Shown here one piece after another: positions 1 through 8,839 of a stretch of DNA of 64,000 nt. The DNA is from Phaeodactylum tricornutum CCAP 1055/1 (taxonomy: Eukaryota > Bacillariophyta > Bacillariophyceae > Surirellales > Neidiaceae). Below the pieces are notes generated by a model. The model had not been told where the DNA came from. It saw only the letters and a list, made by a program, of their open reading frames with translations, and ran no database searches. Location: assembly GCF_000150955.2 (NCBI RefSeq), contig NC_011694.1:17814-81813 (forward strand), read 5' to 3'. The translations under genes were made by a program, and so were the position numbers. Position 1 is the stretch's first letter. Each line of letters begins with the position of its first letter.

Positions 1-651
1 GCTAACTTTAAAAAGACTAGTTGATTTAGTTCCTGAAGTGCAAGCAGTGTCTCCATTTTGTAGCGTGGTAGCGTTCGTAGTGTATTTGTAAACTTGTCGG
101 TTGGCGCACACTGCTCGCGTTGAGCTTTATCCCAGCCTTATTCCGATTTTGTTCGACATCATTTAAACCCTGTCGCAAACTTTCTTTTGCGGAACTCCTG
201 TTCCCTCTGTGCCGCTTCCCCCTGCTCCTTGAAATCGCGTCGAAGATATTGCGCCTGGGATCTTCCACTCCGGTACCGTTTTCCCACTTTGCCATTTGCA
301 AAGGCCAGAAATCCTCCAAAGCGGACAATTGCTGCACCGACTACATTAATGCCTTGTCCGTGGCAGCTTGTTGGAGTTGCTCGCTAGACCTCTTCCTAAT
401 GGGTGTGCCTATCATTTGAATGTTGAAGTTGTTTTGGTTGCATGACTGTGAAAATTAGAAATTTTAAATGTTGGACGGACCATGAGGTTTTGGATGTTGC
501 ATCATACACCGTCACTGCCAGCCAGAAATTTTGATTAGGCGGGTGTTTCGGTAGGGTGTTTTCACAGCGTCACTTTACATTAGCAAGGATTTGAAAAGAT
601 TTTATTGCTTTAGAAAAGAAGTGTTGTTCTCCAGGTTAACCAAGAGGGTTT

Positions 652-786
652 ACTTATGTCGTTGGACACTGAACCCAGAGGAATTACTTACAACATCGGA
701 CAGTGAACTGGGAGGGAATACTTATATGTCGCACTGTGAACTCAGAGGGAATATTTATATGTCGCACTGTGAACTCAGAGGGTTAA
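652..786. repeat. Degenerate 33-bp tandem repeat, about 4 units
   Basis: The last two units (721-753 and 754-786) are nearly identical 33-mers centred on GTCGCACTGTGAACTCAGAG. Two more diverged units precede them (about 652-686 and 687-720). Because 33 is a multiple of three, a plus-strand open frame (591-827) reads through them as 11-residue repeats of the form YMSHCELRGNI. That frame has no convincing start and no known domain, so I treat this as repeat DNA. Confidence 0.65.
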
Positions 787-862
787 CTTATGAGGAGTTT
801 TTAGATAGATTTTATACATCATTGTAGGAAAGTACTACTCTGGGTTCTCCCTCCCCTTAGGC
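785..862 (+). repeat. Dispersed direct repeat, copy 1
   Basis: A segment of about 78 bp running from GAGGGTTAACTTATGAGGAG to CTCCCTCCCCTTAGG. It recurs at 975-1056 with scattered substitutions. The DNA between the copies is filled with short CCCAGAGGGAAACCCTG-like units (about 880-975). Confidence 0.65.
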
Positions 863-974
863 TTTAACCTTATTTGATATCCCAGAGGGAAACCCTGATA
901 TCTCAGAGCAAAACCCTGCTATCCCAGAGTGATTACTTAGACATCCCAGAGGGAAACCCTGCTATCCCAGAGGA

Positions 975-1056
975 ATTACTTAGGAAGAGTTTTTGGATAA
1001 ATTTTATACAGCGAGGTACATAGTTACTACTCTGGGATACCCCCTCCCCTTAGGTG
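975..1056 (+). repeat. Dispersed direct repeat, copy 2
   Basis: Second copy of the 785-862 segment. It shares the core AGTTTTTGGATAAATTTTAT (with changes), then TACTACTCTGGG and CCCTCCCCTTAGG. The spacing of about 190 bp and the intervening CCCAGAGG units suggest a decayed minisatellite cluster. Confidence 0.65.
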
Positions 1057-2078
1057 AGACCAACAAAGGTGAGTCGTATTCATGTCGATGATTGTGTCAG
1101 TCACAGCCGGTGGATTGTATCTGAGATGGGAGCTCGCTTTTTCAATGGTCGTGGTTTCCTCCGAAAAATCCCACACGCCCCTTCCAATAAAATTATATGC
1201 GGAGCATGCAATCGATGGTGACTGGAAGCTGAATCAGTTCTTTCATTTCTATCTACGAGTCCCAGGGCCGTTTCGTTACTTTGAAGTACCGGGTGAAAGA
1301 AAATATATTTGGAGGGTATCTGAGGAGCTGCAGAGCTAAAGGGGCTAGCAATTAGTACTCGAATAGCGGGCCACCGAATTTCGAAGTTGCTCTTTCGCTT
1401 TATCTCGACAACGAACACGATCGACTCTAAAATGCTACAGAAAAACCATCGTATCTTATTCACAATCAACTTTCGTCTCCGATATGCTATTCCTTGGTTT
1501 TTGGTTTTGGCGCTGTCGCCGTCCGGGGACATGGCTTACATTGGAAAGTTGACTACACGTCCTTTGAAAAAAAATTCCTCTCCGACGTTTGTTACGGTAG
1601 CAAACCTCGTTGGGGACTTCGGGCGACAATCTGGAGGGAGTGGTGAAATCTTCATTCGAGAGTCGGCCAAGAGGAGTTTTGCTTTTGGACAGTTTGGGGT
1701 CAAAATTGAAACTCGTGACTGTGAGTCGCGTGGTACACCTTGATAATTCACAGGCATTTTCTAGTCAAAATTTTGGAAACATATTTCGTGGGACTGAATT
1801 GACTGTAAACCGAAGATGGCAGATCTGCACGTACGCACGCAGTTTCTGTCAAGTCTCTACAGGCTTTGTTTCTAACTGAAGACCTTTTTTGCTGAACGTC
1901 ATGAAGTTTACTGAGAGTTCGCTGTTCAAAGTGTTACTACATCTAGAGTGGTAGTGTCGAATACTGTGCTTTCTTGAAAGCATTGGTAGTGAGAACAGTA
2001 AGCTTTGATTACCGTCACAGTCGGTCATCGCTACAAATGTCTGACGTTGTCCTCATTCCATCCACGGAAAGGTAAAGA

Positions 2079-3957
2079 ATGAGACAAAGCACCGCCGCAG
2101 CCTCCAAATTGAAAAGTAACGGTAAGTGATACGTGACAGGTCTCAACAAGATCAACAACTAAGTTGCGTCACTAACCGGATCGTTGCCTGGTATCAAGGG
2201 TCACCGAAGAAGACTGCGAACAGTAAGATTGTCCGGAGCAACGGCATCGACCGATCCAAGGATGAGTCCGAATTGCCCGCGTCCGTAAGTGAGGCCGACG
2301 AGACTATAATTTTCTTTCAGAGCCGTTGGCGCAAAATATCGACCGGGAAATGGGGCCCTTGGCAACGTACGGAGCTCACCAATCCTCGCACTCGCTCTGC
2401 CCTTACCCAAAAAAGCCGACAAATCCATCTGCCTCGCGGTGGTACCGTCACAATCTATCCCGGACTACTCTCCAAAACCCAACGAGCGACGCTGAGCCAA
2501 GAGCTCCTCTCTAGCAATTTATTTCGTCAGTATGAGATTCAAGGTATGCCGGAACCACGGGTGCACTTTTTGCTACACGAGCAGGCTACTGATGAGCCCG
2601 AAGCCCCGCAACCCGGATACAGGTATGGGAGTGTGCGCATGAAAGCGTGCCCTTTACGAGGGCTCCCCAAGCTCTGTCGCTTATCGAAAATTGTGGGCAA
2701 AAGGGCTGGCGTAGAGAGCTGGAATATTGGGGTCAATCCAGTATTCTACCGAGACGGCAAAGATCGAATTGGAGCACACGCCGACGACGATCAGGGCGAA
2801 TCCTGCATCTTGAGTGTTATCGTGGCTTCCCCTATTCCGCTTCGACGACTCTTGATTCAACCTAAACCAACCAAAATTGTGGATAGGACTGTACTTGGGA
2901 CAAAGCAGAAAGGAAACAAACGGTTGAAACTAAAAACGGGAAACGGCGATATTGTTGATGATGGTGTGGATGAACAGCATGAGCTTCGACTGGGTCCGGG
3001 GGATGCATACTGCATGGATGGTACGTGAAATAGAAACGACTTGTACGTTTTGATGCGAAATAAAGCATTCTTAAATTTTTTGGAACCCTCTGATTCACAC
3101 GCATTTATTGGTCAGGAGAGATGCAGGAGCACTATGTTCATTCCCTCCCCCCCGATGAACACAGTAAAGGTTCAGTAGAAGGGCGCCGTATTATTGTCGT
3201 CTTTCGTTCAGGCACACAAAAAGTGTTCAAAAAGGATTCCGGTAAACCATGCAACTTGGCGGCTTTGGAGCCTCGACCTGATCTGTGTTTTACGTTTGGA
3301 AACGAAATAAAAGATTTGCGGGAGGGCGACATCTACGGCGGACGTCAGCTGCGGGCAATGAATGCCCATCGGTACGTCGAGGTAGTCCAACCGGCTTACT
3401 GTTGTGCGAGTTCAAAAAGGTAACCCCTCACTCATATTAATCTTGTATTTTACAGATCCACACAGCGCAGTGTCAGCGGGAATAAAGTCATGGGATGTGA
3501 TGCAATTACAGTTTCTCGGGATCGCGAGGATGACACTTTTGTGAGATTTTCCTTTGCAGCAGAAACACGTGTTGGTGGGGGGAGCATGCTCACAAGTTTG
3601 CAGAAGGGATATCCTGTTCGGGTCTTTCGCACGTCAGCTTTGCACAATAAGTACAAAGCAGTCGCAAAGAAAAGTGGCCCAAAGTCAAAGTCAAATGTGT
3701 ACCGGTACGATGGCCTTTACCATATAGAATCTGCGGTGGAAGAACTGGGAGACAAAGTAAACGATGTGTCCCTTGGCTTGAGCAACATGATCAACCGCAA
3801 GTCAGAAATTATTTTTCGGCTTTGTCGATCCTCAGAGAACAGTGTATCGTCAATGCGCCTTTTGAGACGCATTGTCATTGAGCGCATGACCCACAGCAAA
3901 GTGACCAGCAACAACGATCTGCGCAAAAACTGTCCGAAGAAGATCATTGTCAATTAA
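2079..3957 (+). CDS. AlkB-like 2OG-Fe(II) dioxygenase fused to an SRA-YDG domain
   Basis: Proposed exons are 2079-2121, 2199-3020, 3116-3371 and 3456-3957, giving 540 residues. Introns are 77, 95 and 84 bp and all GT-AG; the first has a GTAAGT donor and a CTAAC branch-like site. The N-terminus is basic. Residues about 90-320 form an AlkB-type fold: FYRDGKDRIGAHADDD supplies the iron ligands H208 and D210, VHSLP the distal ligand H297, and RRIIVVFR the 2-oxoglutarate-binding arginines. This resembles ALKBH2/3. Residues about 354-470 match SRA: LREGDIYGGR, GCDAITVSRD, GYPVRVFRTS and YRYDGLYHIE (YDG at 458-460). SRA domains read 5-methylcytosine-type bases and AlkB enzymes oxidatively demethylate nucleic acids, so an enzyme directed to modified DNA is a reasonable inference; the substrate is unknown. 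Introns 2 and 3 restore frame exactly and are solid. The 5' exon is less certain. Confidence 0.85.
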
Positions 3958-4243
3958 TGAATCTGTATGTTATGCACAAAATATTCTTATATCAAGCAGA
4001 ACCAAATCAACCTTGGAAACACAAGGATTCTGGCCATCTTTCCAGTCAGCTACCTACATCTGATGGAGATTAATTTCACAGAAATCATACTGCAACGCGA
4101 CGAGGCGGTTTAAAAGGATCTAGGTAGTTCTCTTGCTATAGGTCTTGTTTGGGGCTATTTCTGGCAATTGTGTGGCGGAAAGCTCCCACGGAATTTCTGA
4201 CCGTGAATGACCTTCGACACAGTCTGTATGATGGCACAAATGG

Positions 4244-4252
4244 TTTTACATT
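4244..4252. repeat. Target-site duplication, left
   Basis: TTTTACATT lies directly outside the left inverted repeat. It pairs with TTTTGCATT at 6868-6876, with 8 of 9 bases identical. Nine base pairs is the usual duplication length for Mutator-like elements. Confidence 0.6.
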
Positions 4253-4443
4253 GAGGAAAACCGCTATTTTGGCCTCTGCGACATGAAAAAATTGCTATTT
4301 CGGCCGAATCTGAAAATTTTGATTGAGCGCGAAACGGCTTCTAAGTAAGATTATCAATTAGAAAATAATCAAATGCTTGGTGAATGCTCTGCATATGATA
4401 TAGCAGAGGTATCGCGCTGGCATGGATGAGCTGCCTCCAACCC
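4253..4443 (+). repeat. Left terminal inverted repeat
   Basis: 191 bp, complementary to 6663-6867. Short indels account for the length difference from the right copy. Shared blocks include CCTCTGCGACATGAAAAAAT, TTGATTGAGCGCGAAACGGC and GGTATCGCGCTGGCATGGAT. Confidence 0.8.
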
Positions 4444-4446
4444 TTC

Positions 4447-4694
4447 AAGCTTCAATCAGTCTAGAGAGGACAGCAGTTGACTGTGAACACTTTACCCCAT
4501 GCATACAGAGAACAAACTGTAGCCCAGGAGTTTGAACAACAAATACACATTAAGTGTGGATACACTACCAAAGCTTCAATCAGTCTAGAGAGGACAGCAG
4601 TTGACTGTGAACACTTTACCCCACACATACAGAGAACAAACTGTAGCCCAGGAGTTTGAACAACAAATACACATTAAGTGTGGATATACTACCA
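4447..4694 (+). repeat. 124-bp tandem duplication inside the element
   Basis: Two head-to-tail units (4447-4570 and 4571-4694) begin AAGCTTCAATCAGTCTAGAG and differ at only a few positions. Each carries one TNACWGTNA palindrome (4478-4486, 4602-4610). It lies just inside the left inverted repeat, a place where MULEs often carry subterminal repeats. Confidence 0.85.
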
Positions 4695-4855
4695 GTCTTT
4701 TGAATGAATGCCACTCTGCAAATGTCTCTTCTTTTAGTAGCCACAACTGACAGTGCACTTGGGTAGAGTACGTAGACTGACAGGACAACCTTGCAGTCAT
4801 TGAAGATGGGAAACGGTACAAGATGTGAATAGGGAAGAAAACTTACTGTTGGCTT

Positions 4856-5131
4856 TTGAAACAGATCTTGTTACACAAGAATAAAAAGTTGCCTTCAACA
4901 CTTAGAAAGGGATTGGAAGACTATAGCACAACAACACTTACAACGGCTATTCCCAAGCAACAAAACCGTGCAGCAGCAGCGTTCAAGAACAAATTTGGTG
5001 GACCTATTGGGGCTGCATTCACAAACGTCGCACTCCCTCTTGTAGTTCTAGTACTGGCGTATTGGAGTTATGTGGATGGAGTTGACTTTGCTTCACTGTT
5101 GGCGAGTCTTGGGGAAACAACAAACACATGA
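4856..5131 (+). pseudogene. Fragment resembling the N-terminus of a delta-14 sterol reductase (ERG24/LBR family)
   Basis: A 91-residue open frame without an ATG start. Its second half reads KNKFGGPIGAAF, then a hydrophobic segment (NVALPLVVLVLAYW), then SYVDGVDFASLL. FGGPIGA followed by a membrane helix is the recognisable beginning of the catalytic region in ERG24, TM7SF2 and LBR. Everything downstream in that family (eight or more helices) is absent. CTTTTGAAACAG just upstream looks like a splice acceptor, so this could be one exon captured by the transposon. The call rests on one short motif plus the following helix. A chance match is possible. Confidence 0.4.
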
Positions 5132-5596
5132 CCGGAAGTTTTTTTGGCAGATAGTCATTGGAAATCCCGTGCTTTGTCCTTGCTGTAATGACAGCGATTC
5201 CGTATTGTTGTTACTTTGATTTGCCTTCGGCATTGTTGCTTGGTGTCTATTCCAATCATCCTGGAACATTTTTTCCCTGTGAACTAGTACAGGAATCTCC
5301 CGTCAAAGGGTAAATTGGTTGGCATACCGCATCAATGGATATGCGCATTCACGTTTTGACAAGTTAAGAGCAGACTTGGTGACAAGTCCCCATGAATGTG
5401 CCAAGTTCCTGGTGCAACAGCTGGAAAGCAGGTGACAATCACAAATTGGAAGAGAAGGTGGCATCAGAGGTGAACAGTATCGAGGAATTTATGGATATGA
5501 TATCAAATACTCGGATTGACGGTCTCTCCCAGCTGGCGTCGGACTCACTTATGGTCTTTGCCAGCGCCGTGGCAGCTTGGACGCTTTGAGAAAGTT

Positions 5597-6541
5597 TTAT
5601 TGTGTTTGTGTTTGGTAAGAGTGGATGAGAAGACAAGTGTGGAGTAAGCGGGGATGGGGGTTGGATGGCAAAGGTGCTGTTGCTCCACTTAGGATTGGTG
5701 AAAACGGTGCAAAGTTGTAATTCCAGAACGGTACGGCAAACGGAGGGAACAAAAATTCCATAGCCAAAGTTTCTGGACCTGCCAATGCAAAGACTGGTGA
5801 CGTCTGCATTGGAATATTACAAATGCCGGCCATAGGGGATGTGAAATTGCTGGGGTGGTGCTGTAGGACTGGAGTTTGCCATAGGTACCAAGGCCACTCG
5901 GAACCAATAGCTCCATTCACAACAGTGACCAAAAAATTGGGGGGACATGATGGTTGCCATGCTTGTGGGAGGGTCAAAGGATACGGATGACTAGTTCCAG
6001 TTTGGGCGGGAGTAGAGGACTTTTCCAGAGACACTGGAGCCTGGACGGCAGTCACCATAGGGGTTGATGGGGAAATTGCCAAGACGTGCAGAGTGGATGG
6101 TGACGGATGATTTCCCAAGTCTGCTACGCGCACAATGGGACTAGGCGTCACAGTCACTTGTACAATGTTATTGGACGGAGATGTTACCGGTTGGTTTCCG
6201 TGTGGTATTGGGGGCTCATTTCCATTGGGTGTTGCAATAATAGGGGAGCCGTTGCGCAAGTAGAAACAGACAATTGATCAGAAAAGGATGAATGCGTTGT
6301 TGTTCCCGGAGGCAGGGGGCACTGCCTTGGCAGTTGCTGCTGCAATGGCGGCTTCATTTTCCCGGGCACGCGCTGCTTCTTTGCGACGCGTTGCCTTTCT
6401 GCTTCGATGCGGTGCGCTTGCAGCAGCTTGGCACGTTGCAGTTTCTCGATTTCCTTTTGAGTTTGGATCGATGCAAAGTCGGAATGGGAGCAGTGGAGTT
6501 GGGCAATGTAGGGTAGAGCTTTCTACAATTTTTCTGGGCAT
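5597..6541 (-). pseudogene. Pro/Thr/Ser-rich frame interrupted by one in-frame stop
   Basis: From ATG at 6541 (complement) an 87-residue frame ends at a TGA (6278-6280). The same frame then stays open to 5597. The first part has a basic, alanine-rich stretch (RSRKATRRKEAARARENEA). The second is rich in Pro, Thr and Ser with aromatic patches. The TGA could lie in a short intron or be a real break. No homologue is recognised. It lies wholly inside the Mutator-like element, so it may be a second captured host fragment or non-coding. Confidence 0.3.
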
Positions 6542-6662
6542 GTCAATGGTTGAGACTCCAGCAGGGTTCTATACGACAATTTATAAGCTGCAAGCTCAAT
6601 CCCAGTCCCCGGATTGGGACTTTTGACTGGAAAGAGTTTTGTGAAGTCTGTCCCTGGCTCAT

Positions 6663-6867
6663 GGGTTGGAAGCAGCTCATCCATGCCAGCGCGATACCTC
6701 CACTATATTATTATATACAGAGCATACACCAAGCATTTGATTATTTTCTTATTGCTAATTTTACTTAAAAGCCGTTTCGCGCTCAATCAAAAGTACTTAA
6801 AAACTTTCAGATTTGGCCGAAATAGCGATTTTTTCATGTCGCAGAGGCCGAAATAGCGGTTTTCCTC
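6663..6867 (-). repeat. Right terminal inverted repeat
   Basis: 205 bp, the reverse complement of the left TIR. It is slightly longer through small insertions, for example an extra TAAGTACT-type stretch and an AT-rich insertion near 6710. Confidence 0.8.
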
Positions 6868-6876
6868 TTTTGCATT
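6868..6876. repeat. Target-site duplication, right
   Basis: TTTTGCATT lies directly outside the right TIR and pairs with TTTTACATT at 4244-4252. Confidence 0.6.
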
Positions 6877-7297
6877 CACACTTAACGTGCTCGCTTCGTC
6901 TCGATCGCGTCCGTACGTCATATAGATATACATGCAGTTTTGGGATCACGATACCAACAGACTTCGAATAGAATCGATCGGAATCGAGATCATCTTCGTT
7001 GCGTTCTACGGTATGTTATCCTATCCGTAACTGTAAACCAATACTGTTACCCTACTTTACTGTTGGTGATCGTGACAACCATGGCGCCCGCCAATCAGGG
7101 TGCCGTCGATGACGGAAGAAGGTCCGTCTTCCAAGAGCTTCCGAAAACTCCGCCACTAGCGTCTAGAATTCACAGCAAGTCGCAGTCCCCTCACAACCGG
7201 ATTAGACAATATACACCGCAGACACTTCCGATCCCATACACGTACAACAGTACGACAACGCACACGCACACAAACAAATACACACACACGCACCCTC
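6877..7297. promoter_or_regulatory. Upstream region of the SYLF gene
   Basis: 421 bp between the transposon and the SYLF start codon. It holds one TNACWGTNA palindrome (7028-7036) and a CA-rich stretch (about 7258-7292) that would lie in the 5' untranslated region. No TATA box stands out. Confidence 0.35.
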
Positions 7298-8299
7298 ATG
7301 AATCGCTGGTTCGGTAGTGAGTCTCCGGCTTCGGCAGCACGCAACGACGAACTCCCGTCCGATGAGGCCGAGAAGGGCACAACGATGCCGGGTATGGTGC
7401 ACCGGGCCGAACGTGTCCTCGAGCAAGCCACCAGCGCGGGCATCCGAGGGATTCCGTCCCGATTGCTCCGAGATTGTTACGGACTCGTGCTACTCTCCGG
7501 AGTCTCCACCTCGTTCCTTCTCTCCGGGAGTCTCGCCACTGGAATTGTTCTCGCTAAAGCCGATCCGCCCTCTTCCAGCGTTCCAACAGAAAGGTTGTCC
7601 TGTCCAACGGCTTCCTCCAAAGCCGAAATCGCCAATCCATCGCGAGTTCCAGATAACGACGACACCGTGGAATGGACTTATCCGTGCGCCTGTGTCGTCA
7701 GCGGCAAAGGCTGGGGCCTATCCGTAGGTGTCGTCTATCAAGATATTATGATTTTTCTAATGGAGCCCTCCGCACTGCAGTTCTACGGCAATCGCTTGGG
7801 GGTCAGTATTGGAGGTCACGTCGGTATCACTTTGGGAGTCGGCCGCAATCTGGGGGTCTCGCTGGGACGTAAAGGAGGCAACGTGTCGATTGCATGGACC
7901 AAGGGCGCTGCGGCGGGCGTTTCCGTCGATGGCGGTGTGGTCGGCGTGCGCCCCCAAGTCAACGCCGATTTCTACCAACGGCCCGGCATTACGGCGCAGC
8001 AAATACTCCTCGAACACCATCGCAACAACTTGATCCTCCCCGCCAGCCAAGCACACGTTCTGGACCGATTGTACGAGAAACTTCACGCACTCGTCCGGCA
8101 ATCGCAACGGGAGGAAGGGGCCTTTGCGCCGGCGCCGGATCCGGCCGAAGCCCAAGCGATTCAAGATGCAATCCAGGAAAAAGGAGGCTTGCGACAAGCT
8201 TCCACTCAAGATGATCAGATGGAACGCCAAGCCCGCAAGGTTAAGGTCTCCAACTGCTTGCAGGAATACGACACCGACCAGAACGCGTCGGCACAGTAA
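7298..8299 (+). CDS. SYLF-domain (Ysc84/SH3YL1-type) protein
   Basis: 333 residues in one exon, ATG at 7298. From about residue 42 the sequence follows the SYLF (DUF500) pattern: ATSAGIRGIPSRLLRDCYGL, a hydrophobic Gly/Ser segment ending ATGIVLAK, WTYPCACVVSGKGWGLSVG, DIMIFLM, repeated Gly-rich strands (GVSIGGHVGITLGVGRNLG), and the closing NADFYQRPGITAQQILL. In yeast and animals SYLF domains bind phosphoinositides and actin and act at endocytic membranes. That role is transferred by family only. A Ser/Pro-rich insertion (about residues 88-115) splits the usual spacing. There is no SH3 or FYVE domain; the C-terminus is a short charged tail. Confidence 0.8.
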   Translation: MNRWFGSESPASAARNDELPSDEAEKGTTMPGMVHRAERVLEQATSAGIRGIPSRLLRDCYGLVLLSGVSTSFLLSGSLATGIVLAKADPPSSSVPTERLSCPTASSKAEIANPSRVPDNDDTVEWTYPCACVVSGKGWGLSVGVVYQDIMIFLMEPSALQFYGNRLGVSIGGHVGITLGVGRNLGVSLGRKGGNVSIAWTKGAAAGVSVDGGVVGVRPQVNADFYQRPGITAQQILLEHHRNNLILPASQAHVLDRLYEKLHALVRQSQREEGAFAPAPDPAEAQAIQDAIQEKGGLRQASTQDDQMERQARKVKVSNCLQEYDTDQNASAQ

Positions 8300-8839
8300 A
8301 CACACACATGGAGTGTTCTTTCCGCTCTCGTACTCTGCAATGAGCGTTTACTCTACGTTTATTATTACCGTCCTTATACCAAACTCTGGGTCAGTGTAAG
8401 TAAAACATTGTCAACTAGCAAAAAGTTCACTATCAGGAAATCGGATTTCTTACAGTTTGACCTGAGTAAAGCATTCTGTAAGTCTTTAGCAATTATTCAA
8501 CTGTGAGAAGAATCTAGTAGTTAATGGTAAATAGTAAAACCGACCCGCGGAGTCCGGTTGGCAAGCCAAAATTGTGCTCTGGAATACATACCCGTCCTTT
8601 CCTCTTGGTCCACACCCAAAATAAGGCTGAAAGGGTGAATGCAACAACGGTTTAGTGATATTGAAAAAGGTGCAGGATACCGGCAAGGTGCGGTGCACCG
8701 CCTGTAGAATAATAGTCGATGGAATAGCGTAACGTGGCCTTGCGGGCGGCAACAGCGGAGCAAGGAGAGCGGGTACTGTCATCAATTCGGGAAAGTGCAC
8801 CGGCGCCTCGGTTAAAATTTACAGAAAGCAGCGAGGGGT
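8300..8839. other. Intergenic, convergent 3' ends
   Basis: 540 bp between two genes whose 3' ends face each other. Open frames here are short and unconserved-looking. Nothing else is seen. Confidence 0.4.

Larger units (their letters stand above)
1..2078. other. Region without a recognisable gene
   Basis: About 2 kb upstream of the AlkB-SRA gene. Open frames here are short, mostly begin at non-ATG codons and resemble no family I know. The region holds the short tandem and dispersed repeats listed separately (652-1056) and three copies of the TNACWGTNA palindrome (443-451, 1716-1724, 1800-1808). I see no RNA gene. Confidence 0.5.
4253..6867. mobile_element. Mutator-like DNA transposon, apparently non-autonomous, 2.6 kb
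   Basis: The two ends are long inverted repeats (4253-4443 and 6663-6867). Each starts GAGGAAAACCGCTATTT and ends in GAGCTGC(C/T)TCCAACCC, with roughly 85-90 percent identity by eye. A 9-bp duplication with one mismatch flanks them. About 200-bp TIRs plus a 9-bp TSD is the classical MULE signature. I see no MULE-type transposase between the ends; the interior holds a 124-bp tandem duplication, an ERG24-like fragment and a minus-strand Pro/Thr-rich frame. The TIR divergence suggests an insertion that is not recent. Family assignment rests on structure alone. Confidence 0.7.

Noticed and set aside
2285-2320. A GTAAGT ... TTCTTTCAG pair that looks like a 36-bp intron in the AlkB-SRA gene
   Set aside because: Far shorter than the other introns of the window, and a multiple of three that reads through openly.
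2326-2514. A 62-residue plus-strand frame and other short frames inside the AlkB-SRA gene
   Set aside because: They overlap the strongly supported AlkB frame in other phases and show no domain.
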